A DNA stretch of 64,000 nt from NCBI RefSeq assembly GCF_001425685.1, contig NZ_LMCY01000048.1, forward strand, positions 79,114 to 143,113, read 5' to 3'. Shown here in pieces: positions 56,592 through 64,000 of the stretch. The translations under genes and the position numbers were made by a program. The notes beneath the pieces are model-generated. The model had not been told where the DNA came from and did not search any database. It saw only the letters and a list, made by a program, of their open reading frames with translations. The stretch's first letter is position 1. Every line of letters begins with the position of its first letter. This stretch comes from Massilia sp. Root335 (GTDB lineage Bacteria > Pseudomonadota > Gammaproteobacteria > Burkholderiales > Burkholderiaceae_D).

Positions 56592-58259
56592 TCAGCGGAA
56601 GCTCAGCGCCCCCGTCAGGTCGCCCGGCGGACGCGCCCCGCGCGCCGCGAACGCCGCGTTGCGCGCGGCCAGGCCTTCCAGCAGCGGCAGCCCGTGCAGG
56701 CGCGAAATGAAGCGCAGGATCGACGTCGTGTCGTAGAAATTGTGGTCGACCGCGCCCCTCTTCGCGAACGGCGAGACGACGATGGCCGGAATGCGCGAAC
56801 CCGGCCCCCAGCGGTCGCCCTTCGGCGGCGCCACGTGGTCCCACCAGCCGCCGTTCTCGTCGAAGGCGATGACGATGACCATGTCCTTCCACTGCGGCGA
56901 CTTCTTGAGGTGCTCGATCACGTTGGCCACGTGGGCGTCGCCGGATTCGACGTCCGAGTAGCCTGCGTGCAGGTTCAGGTTCCCCTGCGGCTTGTAGAAC
57001 GTCACGGCCGGCAGCTTGCCGGCGATGGCGTCGGCGATGAACCGGTTCGAGATCGGGCTGTCGCCCAGGCCGCCGTCGCGCAGGTGCGCGGCGCGCGCCG
57101 CGGTGCCGGGTCCGAACTGCCTGAAGTAATTGAAGGGCTGGTGGTGGAACTGGAAGTTCGGACGCTCGCCTTCGCCGCGGCCGTCCAGCGCCGCCTGCCA
57201 GGCGCCCGCATACCACGCCCAGGTGACGCCCCGTTCGGACAGCAGGTCGCCGATCGTTCGATACGTCTGCGGCGGCAGCACGGCGGGGTCGTGCGGATCG
57301 GCCAGTTGCGCGTCGCCGCCCGGCGCCGGCCGCACCCAGCTCGGCTGGTACGGCGGCGCCATCGTGTTGACCGCGTAGCCGTCCGGCGTGATGGCGCCGT
57401 TGTTGACGAATGTCGGTTTGCCGTCCAACGCCGACCTGGGCGAATCCGGTGCGGTCGCCAGGCGATATCCCGTCGGACCGTCGTCCAGCACGGCGATCTT
57501 CGCCGCGGCCGGGGTGGATGCGGCATCAAAGAATTCGGGCACGCGGCCGCTGATCAGGAACTGATGGTTCAGGTAGGAGCCGCCGAACGCGCCCATGAAG
57601 AAGTTGTCGCACAGCGTGAACTCGCGCGCGATCTGCCACAGGCCCAGCGTCTTCGACGTCTCGCCGTAACGCCCCATCGTCAGCGCGCCGCTGTCGGCCC
57701 AGGCGACGAAGCCGTCGTTCCTGCCGCCGTTGATCTGCATCTGGTTCTGGTAGAACAGATGCCACAGGTCGCGCGTGACGATCCCTTCCGGCAACGGCTT
57801 GCCGGCGGCATCCGCCAGCTTGAACGGCGCGTTCGGCAGATGCCGGATGTCGTCTTCCTTGATGAGGTAATCCTTGCCGCCCAGGTTCTGGCGCGCCGGC
57901 ACCATGCCGCCCCAGATCTTCGGCAGTTCCGGCAGGACGCTGCCGTCGCGGTCCTTCTGCAGGACGGCGCTGGCGGGCAGCGCGGACAGCGGCTGCGCGA
58001 GGCCGGGGAAGTCGGCGAACAGGTTGTTGAAGCTGCGGTTTTCCAGGTAGATCACGACGACGTTTTTCACGTGCGCCTTGAGCTTGGCGTCCAGCGACCC
58101 GGCGACGGGTTTTGCACGCCGGGCCGGCTTCGCCTCGCTGGCCGGCGCCACCGACGCGCCCAGGCCCACGGCCGCCGCGGCCTGGAAGATGCGGCGGCGC
58201 GCCGGACTGGCGGGCCGGTCGTCCGCATTGCGATCCTGGTCGTCGTCGTGATCCTGCAT
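56592..58259 (-). CDS. Tat-exported AcpA/phospholipase C-like phosphoesterase
   Basis: 555 residues. R-R-R-I-F-Q at 21-26 and a following Ala-rich hydrophobic run form a Tat-type signal. The alkaline-phosphatase-like core starts at 'HVKNVVVIYLENRSFNNLF' (metal-binding Glu, then nucleophile region) and has 'GAFGGSYLNHQFLISG', 'TFYKPQGNLNLHAGYSDV' and 'VIAFDENGGWWDHVAPPKG'. This is the phosphoesterase family of acid phosphatase AcpA and non-haemolytic phospholipase C. It acts outside the cytoplasm; phosphatase or PLC activity cannot be separated here. The ATG at 58257-58259 gives the best signal peptide. Confidence 0.88.
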   Translation of the reverse strand: MQDHDDDQDRNADDRPASPARRRIFQAAAAVGLGASVAPASEAKPARRAKPVAGSLDAKLKAHVKNVVVIYLENRSFNNLFADFPGLAQPLSALPASAVLQKDRDGSVLPELPKIWGGMVPARQNLGGKDYLIKEDDIRHLPNAPFKLADAAGKPLPEGIVTRDLWHLFYQNQMQINGGRNDGFVAWADSGALTMGRYGETSKTLGLWQIAREFTLCDNFFMGAFGGSYLNHQFLISGRVPEFFDAASTPAAAKIAVLDDGPTGYRLATAPDSPRSALDGKPTFVNNGAITPDGYAVNTMAPPYQPSWVRPAPGGDAQLADPHDPAVLPPQTYRTIGDLLSERGVTWAWYAGAWQAALDGRGEGERPNFQFHHQPFNYFRQFGPGTAARAAHLRDGGLGDSPISNRFIADAIAGKLPAVTFYKPQGNLNLHAGYSDVESGDAHVANVIEHLKKSPQWKDMVIVIAFDENGGWWDHVAPPKGDRWGPGSRIPAIVVSPFAKRGAVDHNFYDTTSILRFISRLHGLPLLEGLAARNAAFAARGARPPGDLTGALSFR

Positions 58260-58445
58260 GGCGTTCTCCTGTCGCGGCCACCCGGCCGTAAAGCAACGAT
58301 TATCTTTTCTTTTTGCCACTAGGAAAAGAAAAAAGTCCGTCAATACAGGCGCTTACAACTCCTTAACGCCGATTTACCCGGGTTTAACGGCGCTTAACAC
58401 GCCGGCGCGCCAGAATTCCATGAACGAATCGACGAAAGGATCACC

Positions 58446-59882
58446 ATGAAACGCACCGCGCTCGCCGTCTCCGGCGCCCTCTTCCTGGCCTGCGCGCCCT
58501 TCGTGCACGCCACGGAGCCGGAGGCGCCGGCCGCTCCGGCCGCGCGCCCGGCGCTCAAGCTGCCGCAGGCCGAAGTGGAACGCCTGCTGGACGCGTATGC
58601 GATGATCAAGCGGAACTACGTCGGCCCGACCGACGACAGGACACTGTTCGACGGCGCCCTGTCCGGCATGCTGGCCGCGCTCGACGCCCACTCGCGCTAC
58701 CTGGACAAGGACGCCATGCGCGACGTCGGCCGCGAGAACAGCGGCCAGTACGTGGGCATCGGCATCGAGGTCGAAGGCAACCGCGACCGGTTGCGCGTCG
58801 TCGCCGCCACCGAGGGCAGCCCGGCCGAACGGGCCGGCATCCGGGCCGGCGACGTGATCGTCGCCGTGGACAACGCCCCCGTCTCCGGCATGTCGAACGA
58901 CGACGTCGCCCGGCGCATGCATGGCGCGCCGGGGACGGTCGTCGCCATCGGCGTCGCGCGCCGCAACAAGATCGAGACGCTGCGCATCACGCGCGCCGAC
59001 CTGCATAGCGACACGGTGCACGTGCGCATGGCGGCGCCCGGCCTGGCCTGGATCCGCGTCGCGGAATTCGGCGGCGCCACGGCGGCCGACCTGGCGGCGG
59101 CCCTGAAAAAGCTGGACGGCAAGGACGCGCCGCGCGGCCTGATCCTGGACCTGCGCAACGATCCGGGCGGCCTGGTGTCGTCCGGCGTGGCCGTCGCCGG
59201 CGCCTTCCTGCAGCCGGGCACCGTGCTGTTCTCGGCGCGCGGGCGCGAGCCGGGCGCCAACGCCACCGTCACCGTCGACGCGCGCTACTACCGCGCACCC
59301 GGCCAGCCCGACGTGCTGGCCGGCCTGCCCGCCTGGACCCGCACCGTGCCGCTGGCGGTGCTCGTGAACGGCGCGTCCGCCTCGGCGGCCGAACTGGTCA
59401 CGGGCGCCCTGCAGGACCAGCACCGCGCCACCGTGATCGGCACGCGCACGTTCGGCAAGGGCTCGATCCAGTCCGTCATTCCGCTGACCGAGGACAGCGG
59501 CATCAAGTTCACGGTGGCGCGCTATTTCACGCCGGACGGCCACGAGATCCAGGCGCGCGGCATCACGCCCGACATCGTCGCGGCGCCCGCCGCGGCGGCC
59601 GACGACGACCTGCTGCTGCGCGAGGCGGACCTCGCCCGGCACCTGCCCGCGACCCAGCCGCCGGACGCCGGCGCGCAGGCGCCGCGCGAACCGTCGGAAT
59701 CCACGCGCACGTTCGGCACGCGCGCCGACACGGCCCTGCGGACCGCGGTGGCCGTCCTCACGCCCGAGGACAGGCGCACGTCCACGCTCGCCGGCCTGCT
59801 GCGCCGCTGGGGCGGCGCGCTGCCGGCAGGGACCGCGGCCGGGACCGCGGGCGGCAGCGTCGTGGCGACCGGCGCGCCGTAA
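58446..59882 (+). CDS. S41-family C-terminal processing protease (CtpA-like)
   Basis: 478 residues. Signal peptide about 1-22. The N-terminal region 'YAMIKRNYVGPTDDRTLFDG' is typical of CtpA, followed by a PDZ domain (about 100-185, 'YVGIGIEVEGNRDRLRVVA') and the S41 domain. Catalytic Ser313 is in 'NGASASAAELVTG' and Lys338 in 'TRTFGKGSIQS', 25 residues apart as in the family. It is a periplasmic protease that trims or degrades envelope proteins. The Pro/Ala-rich tail is longer than usual. Confidence 0.93.
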   Translation: MKRTALAVSGALFLACAPFVHATEPEAPAAPAARPALKLPQAEVERLLDAYAMIKRNYVGPTDDRTLFDGALSGMLAALDAHSRYLDKDAMRDVGRENSGQYVGIGIEVEGNRDRLRVVAATEGSPAERAGIRAGDVIVAVDNAPVSGMSNDDVARRMHGAPGTVVAIGVARRNKIETLRITRADLHSDTVHVRMAAPGLAWIRVAEFGGATAADLAAALKKLDGKDAPRGLILDLRNDPGGLVSSGVAVAGAFLQPGTVLFSARGREPGANATVTVDARYYRAPGQPDVLAGLPAWTRTVPLAVLVNGASASAAELVTGALQDQHRATVIGTRTFGKGSIQSVIPLTEDSGIKFTVARYFTPDGHEIQARGITPDIVAAPAAAADDDLLLREADLARHLPATQPPDAGAQAPREPSESTRTFGTRADTALRTAVAVLTPEDRRTSTLAGLLRRWGGALPAGTAAGTAGGSVVATGAP

Positions 59883-59972
59883 CGGTGCCGTCACCGTGCG
59901 GTCACACGGACGTCAAACCGGCGTCATATTCGGCCGTCAGAATACGCATCGCTCCTGGGAAAAAGGGCACAA

Positions 59973-59987
59973 GGCGGCAAGGCCGCC
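59973..59987. other. GC stem-loop GGCGGC-N3-GCCGCC
   Basis: A perfect 6-bp stem lies about 90 bases downstream of the S41 protease gene, extended by AGGGC/GCCCT. It might contribute to termination before the methyltransferase gene. The rest of the gap (59883-60119) shows no gene. Confidence 0.3.
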
Positions 59988-60119
59988 CTACCGGCGCCGG
60001 CGGTCGGGAAACATACCGGCACCAAATTCCATGGTTCGTCGCTCCCTGTACATCTCGCGAGGTATGGGGAGCGGCGTTTTGGCGCATCATCACGGGATCG
60101 CCCACGATAGGAGTTGACG

Positions 60120-60704
60120 TTGGATTCGCACCTCAAGACCCTGCTCGACGAACTGGCTGCCTTCGGCGCCGCGCACGACGGCGATCCCGCCAACGGCGCC
60201 ACGCGCATGCTCAACATCACGCCGGACACCGGCGCGTTCCTCGCCGTGCTGGCCAAGGCGACGGGGGCGCGCCGCATCCTCGAGATCGGCACGTCGAACG
60301 GCTATTCCACGCTGTGGCTGGCCGATGCCGTGGCGGACGTCGGCGGGGCCGTCACGACGATCGAACTGGCCCACGGCAAGATCGACATGGCGCGCGCCAA
60401 TTTTGCGCGCGCGGGGCTGGACACCCGCATCACGCTGCTGGAAGGCGATGCCGGCGCGATGCTGGCCAGCCTGTTCGACGCCTCGTTCGACCTGCTGTTC
60501 CTCGATTCGAACCGCAGCGCCTACCTGGACTGGTGGCCCGACATCCGCCGCGTGCTGCGTCCCGGCGGCCTGCTCGTCGTCGACAACGCGACGTCGCACG
60601 CGCAAGAGATGGCCGCATTCACGGCGGCCGTGCGCGCCGATCGCGCCTTCAGGGCGAGCCTGGTCCCGGTCGGGAAAGGCGAATTCCTGGCCGTGAAGGC
60701 GTAA
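60120..60704 (+). CDS. class I SAM O-methyltransferase
   Basis: 194 residues. The SAM motif 'RRILEIGTSNGYSTLWLADAV' (quoted in part: 'ILEIGTSNGYSTLW'), 'VTTIELAHGKIDMARANF' and 'FDLLFLDSNRSAYLDWWPDI' fit the CCoAOMT-like O-methyltransferase family. A TTG start is chosen because AGGAG (60109-60113) is six bases upstream; another TTG two codons earlier is too close to it. Substrate unknown. Confidence 0.87.
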   Translation: MDSHLKTLLDELAAFGAAHDGDPANGATRMLNITPDTGAFLAVLAKATGARRILEIGTSNGYSTLWLADAVADVGGAVTTIELAHGKIDMARANFARAGLDTRITLLEGDAGAMLASLFDASFDLLFLDSNRSAYLDWWPDIRRVLRPGGLLVVDNATSHAQEMAAFTAAVRADRAFRASLVPVGKGEFLAVKA

Positions 60705-60722
60705 CGGCCCGCCCCGCCCCGC

Positions 60723-62243
60723 TCAGAAGCGCGCCTTGTCGCGCAGCCGGTTCTTGACGTGCCGGCGCGCGCGCGGCATCGCAGCGAGCGCGCGCGCCGC
60801 CAGCACACCCTCGATGAAGCCGAGCAGCCCCGCCTCCTGCGGCACCCGCTCGCGCAACCGGGCGACCAGCGTGCGCGCGACGAAGGCATCGTTGATCTCG
60901 CCCAGCTCGTCCTGCATGCCGCTCAGGAGGTCATGGCGCCTGGTCGCCTTGCGGTCGTGCGACAGCGCGGCGAAGAACTCGCGCGCATAACGCTCCTTCT
61001 TGGCCGCGATCCGCACCTTGTGCAGGCATTCCGGCCGTTCGAGGTCGAAGCCGCGGGCGCGCTTGCGCACGCGCGCGCTGGCGTGCTGCACCAGCCGCGG
61101 CGCGGCCTTCGCGATCTTTTGCTCGAGCGGGTCGGTCGGCACGGTCGTGTGGTGCCAGCCCTTGCCCGCGATCCAGCCGCCCAGCGCCAGCATCAGCGTC
61201 GTGTAGCGCGGGCTGCCGACGGCCGAGCGCACGCGTGCCCGATGGCGCCCGGCCTCTTCGCGCGCCGCCGCCTCCACGCGCGCCAGTGCCGCTTTCTGTT
61301 CTTCCGTCAGCGGCAGGCCGGGCAGCACGGATTCGAGGAACACGTCCCAGTTGCGGGCGTCGCCCAGTTCGCCCGCGAGCCATTCGATGTCGGCGGCCAG
61401 CGGGTCCGGCAGGTGCACGAGGGTCCGCACCATCGCCTGGGCCGCGCGCAGGCGGCGCAGGCCCACGCGCATCTGGTGCAGGCTTTCGACGTCGCCCGCC
61501 AGCACGCCCGCCTCGTTGGCCTGCATCTGCTGCAGGCAGTTGAGCAGGATGCCGCCGAGGGCGTCGCCCAGCGTGGCCTTGCGCTTCAGCGGCACCGGCG
61601 TGGCCTTGACGGCATGCGCCTTGTCCTCGGTCGCCAGCGCATAGCCGCGTTCGGCCTTGCTGACGTTCTCGATGCGGACCGGCGTCGCCTCGTGCACCCG
61701 GCGCGCCAGATCGTACAGGCAGGCCGGGTCGCCGTCCTTGACTTCGAGTTCCAGCTCGCGCACCTGCGTCGTGCGTTCGCCGCGCTGCAATTCGCCGACG
61801 TCCAGCGCGCACTCGACGTGCGTGCCGTCCGGCAGGGCAAGCATCCACGTCGTGCGCTTCGTGCGGTTGACGAACACCGGTTCGGCGGCCAGCGCCTGGC
61901 CGTCCAGGCTGCGCGCCAGGTCGGGCAACGCTTCGCGTAATTGCTTGTCGAACAGGTCGTGGTCGGGCGTCCCGGACGGGATCTCGGCCTCCAGCTCGGT
62001 GCGCCGGTGCAGGCCGGCCACGGCACTGCCGCCGCCCTTCAGGGTCTGCACATGGCGCTCGCCGGCGCTGCGCACGCGCAGGGCGAAGCCGTGCTTCCAC
62101 AGGTCGAAACCGCCGGTGTCGAAATAGCGGTCGACGTGCTCTTCTTCGTGCGGTCTGGACACGGCGTGCTCGCGCAGCACGGCGGACTTCCTGAGCTGCG
62201 CGGCGCCGCCCGCGTCCACGGCCAGTTTGATTTCACACTCCAT
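60723..62243 (-). CDS. CYTH-CHAD domain protein
   Basis: 506 residues. The N-terminal CYTH (triphosphate tunnel) domain starts with E-C-E-I-K (the ExExK motif) and covers about 1-200. The C-terminal CHAD domain (about 215-500) has conserved His/Lys/Arg such as 'VESLHQMRVGLRRLRAA' and 'LHKVRIAAKKERYAREFF'. Such proteins are associated with inorganic polyphosphate; CYTH can hydrolyse triphosphate and CHAD binds polyP. GAGAGGAGCC precedes the ATG at 62241-62243. Confidence 0.93.
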   Translation of the reverse strand: MECEIKLAVDAGGAAQLRKSAVLREHAVSRPHEEEHVDRYFDTGGFDLWKHGFALRVRSAGERHVQTLKGGGSAVAGLHRRTELEAEIPSGTPDHDLFDKQLREALPDLARSLDGQALAAEPVFVNRTKRTTWMLALPDGTHVECALDVGELQRGERTTQVRELELEVKDGDPACLYDLARRVHEATPVRIENVSKAERGYALATEDKAHAVKATPVPLKRKATLGDALGGILLNCLQQMQANEAGVLAGDVESLHQMRVGLRRLRAAQAMVRTLVHLPDPLAADIEWLAGELGDARNWDVFLESVLPGLPLTEEQKAALARVEAAAREEAGRHRARVRSAVGSPRYTTLMLALGGWIAGKGWHHTTVPTDPLEQKIAKAAPRLVQHASARVRKRARGFDLERPECLHKVRIAAKKERYAREFFAALSHDRKATRRHDLLSGMQDELGEINDAFVARTLVARLRERVPQEAGLLGFIEGVLAARALAAMPRARRHVKNRLRDKARF

Positions 62244-62482
62244 GATGGCTCCTCTCGCGACATCCTCCCACTGTAGCGCATCCCCGCGCCCGCGCGCGCC
62301 GCCATCCCGCTGCAATGATTCTTCGCGTCATCCATATGCGACTCTGCACGGCACGTACCCGCGCCGCGTCAAGGCCGTGCGCATGCACGACTGATGCAGA
62401 GCAGGCCGGCGCCGGTCGCGTACCGCTACCGTACATGGGCTGCGCCGGCATTCATGCAACCGGCATCACCAAGGAGACAGTC

Positions 62483-63232
62483 ATGGCACGGTTCGGTGTC
62501 GAAGCGATCCGCTATTTCAGCCACGCGCGCGCGGCGCACGTGGACACGGCGGGCGACCTCACGTACACATTCAATCGAAGTAATGGCCTGGACAATAAAC
62601 TGCGCGGCGCCGGCCACACGCGCGCGTTCTACTGGGCCAATACGGATGTCTGGGAGACCGACATCCGCGACAGCGACCAGGGCGGCGACGACCGCCACTG
62701 GGCCGACGACGTCGACCTGTTCTGGATCGAGACCCACGGCAACCACGACGACGGCGGCCACGCCGTGCTGCTGTACGACACGCCCGTCACCGAGTGGTAT
62801 GCCAACTCCTCGCGCTGGCAGCTGGGCGAGGACTGGAACAACGAATGGGTGATGGCCTATTCCTGCGACACGGCCGCGCTGCCCACCGTCACCGGCCTGT
62901 GGAACATCTTCGCGCGCATGCACATCTATTGCGGCGCGTGGGACCTGATGTGGGACGGCATCACGACGGACGAATGCGGCGACGACGTGGGCGACAACCT
63001 CGTCCACGGCGACACCGTGTCGCACGCCTGGCACGACGGGGTCTCGGACTGGTGGGTCGACAACCACCCGATCACCGTCTGCGTGGGCGACGCCGCCACC
63101 TGGAACGATGGCGCCATCCGCTGGGAGCTCAGCGCCATCAACCGCGATCACCTGTGGGGCCACGGCACCGTGACCCCGGACCTGGCGCCGGCCCAACAGG
63201 CCTGCCTGCTGTGGTACTGGACGGAGGGCTGA
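62483..63232 (+). CDS. DUF6345-like protein with caspase-like His/Cys arrangement
   Basis: 249 residues, no signal peptide. The sequence is rich in Trp, His and Asp. A hydrophobic strand followed by His85-Gly ('VDLFWIETHGNHDD') and a second strand followed by Cys128 ('EWVMAYSCDTAAL') resemble the catalytic dyad of clan CD (caspase/gingipain) peptidases. It resembles the DUF6345 family, which I recall without a proven function. An AAGGAG site seven bases upstream supports the ATG. It is followed after three bases by another unknown gene, so the pair are probably one operon. Confidence 0.78.
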   Translation: MARFGVEAIRYFSHARAAHVDTAGDLTYTFNRSNGLDNKLRGAGHTRAFYWANTDVWETDIRDSDQGGDDRHWADDVDLFWIETHGNHDDGGHAVLLYDTPVTEWYANSSRWQLGEDWNNEWVMAYSCDTAALPTVTGLWNIFARMHIYCGAWDLMWDGITTDECGDDVGDNLVHGDTVSHAWHDGVSDWWVDNHPITVCVGDAATWNDGAIRWELSAINRDHLWGHGTVTPDLAPAQQACLLWYWTEG

Positions 63233-63235
63233 ACC

Positions 63236-64000
63236 ATGAACGATCACACCCTGCTGCACACATTGGCCGGCGCCTGCGCCGACGCCCGCATCCCCGACCA
63301 GGCGGACGTCCTGCTGCTGCAGGCGCCGACACAGGAACAACTGCAGGCCCGCGCCCGGCGCTTCGTCGCGCAATTGGCGGAGCATGGCGACTGCCCGCAC
63401 GACAATGGCGGCACCTGGCAGCAGCGCGACGACCACACGGTGATCTACCTGCCGGACGGCGCGCGCGCCATGGTCTACCACGCGTCCGGCGCCTTGCGCT
63501 ACGTGTCCGGCCTCGCCCCGGCGGAGAGCCCGTTCGCGCGCGAGGCGGAGCGCGACGCCCTGCAACGCCTCGTCGAGGAACGCGCGCGCAAGCTGGCCCT
63601 GTCCGACTGGGCCGGCCCGAACGGAGAACTCCGCTTCGAACGCCTGTTCCGCACGCGCGGCCAGGGCGCCGACCCGACCGGCCAGGCGTCCGCGACGACG
63701 CTGTTCCGCGCCCTGGGCGCCTGGCGCCAGTACGCCGGCGGCATCCCCGTGCTGGGCGCCGCGTCGGCGGCACTGCGGCTCGCCGGCGACGGCCGCCTCG
63801 ACACGCTGTCCGTGCAGGTGCGGCCCGCGAACGGCGAAGTGCTGGACCGCGCAGCCGTCATCGAACCGCAACAGGGCGCGCGCCAGATCGTGGCGCAGCT
63901 GGGCACCCTGCTCGGCCAGCGCGAAATCGCGGGCGGCCTGGTGGAATCGGCGACCCTGCAGTTCGGCTATCTCGACCTGGGCAGGCGCAAGGCCCAGCGC
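63236..64000 (+). CDS. unrecognised gene, 3' end outside the window
   Basis: 255 codons are open to the window end. The N-terminal half is polar and mixed ('LLQAPTQEQLQARARRFVAQ', 'DHTVIYLPDGARAMVYHASG'), followed by 'FREAERDALQRL'-like helices and a beta-rich C-terminal part ('LRLAGDGRLDTLSVQVRPAN'). No signal peptide is seen. No known family is recognised. Its stop-to-start spacing of 3 bases from the DUF6345-like gene indicates joint expression and possibly a joint function. Confidence 0.75.
   Translation, partial: MNDHTLLHTLAGACADARIPDQADVLLLQAPTQEQLQARARRFVAQLAEHGDCPHDNGGTWQQRDDHTVIYLPDGARAMVYHASGALRYVSGLAPAESPFAREAERDALQRLVEERARKLALSDWAGPNGELRFERLFRTRGQGADPTGQASATTLFRALGAWRQYAGGIPVLGAASAALRLAGDGRLDTLSVQVRPANGEVLDRAAVIEPQQGARQIVAQLGTLLGQREIAGGLVESATLQFGYLDLGRRKAQR

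Overview
The window is about 64 kb of high-G+C DNA with densely packed, frequently overlapping genes. A PEP-CTERM protein, LytS/LytTR and PilB-like signalling modules, a Burkholderiales-style type VI secretion (T6SS) locus and the general gene content suggest a betaproteobacterium of the Oxalobacteraceae, most like Massilia/Telluria. This is a judgement from gene content; there is no rRNA or other phylogenetic marker here.

Left arm (1-22.5 kb): housekeeping and signalling genes. These are a partial acyltransferase, a LytS-type kinase with a LytTR regulator, a second histidine kinase translationally coupled to a receiver-TPR protein, mnmC-tag, and a Ser/Thr kinase / GAF-MshEN protein / PP2C phosphatase trio. 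A PEP-CTERM surface protein, AraC, EamA and HxlR-GST genes, a periplasmic GH2 glycosidase, two unrecognised exported proteins, a PAS histidine kinase, a YciI-like protein and a GlcD-type FAD oxidase follow.

Insertion-like segment (22.6-27.0 kb): a compact hcp2-tae2-tai2 cassette (Hcp tube protein, peptidoglycan amidase effector, exported immunity protein), an internally deleted IS5-family remnant, and a visibly AT-richer gene for a KAP-type P-loop NTPase. It abuts the T6SS locus and looks horizontally acquired.

T6SS locus (27.1-52.7 kb), all on the minus strand and read from the right: tssA, tssB, tssC, hcp, tagJ, tssE, tssF, tssG, clpV, an unknown gene, a PAAR-like gene, vgrG, a FecR-domain gene, a haem-binding DUF3365-HAMP sensor, a Ser/Thr kinase, an FHA protein, tssK, tssL, tssM, tagF. 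The regulatory parts fit the threonine-phosphorylation pathway: a soluble kinase, an FHA partner, and TssL with Thr14 in an acidic-R-T-V-L context. The sensor has a c-type haem motif and stops after its HAMP domain, and the neighbouring kinase has no membrane segment, so the two could form a split receptor kinase. No TssJ lipoprotein gene was found. hcp is bracketed by two strong stem-loops, the downstream one followed by a T-run.

Right arm (52.9-64 kb): a PdxR/MocR regulator divergent from osmC-paiB, a DUF4142 protein, a Tat-like phosphoesterase, an S41 protease, an O-methyltransferase, a CYTH-CHAD protein, and a DUF6345-like protein with a caspase-like His/Cys arrangement followed by an unrecognised gene cut by the window end.
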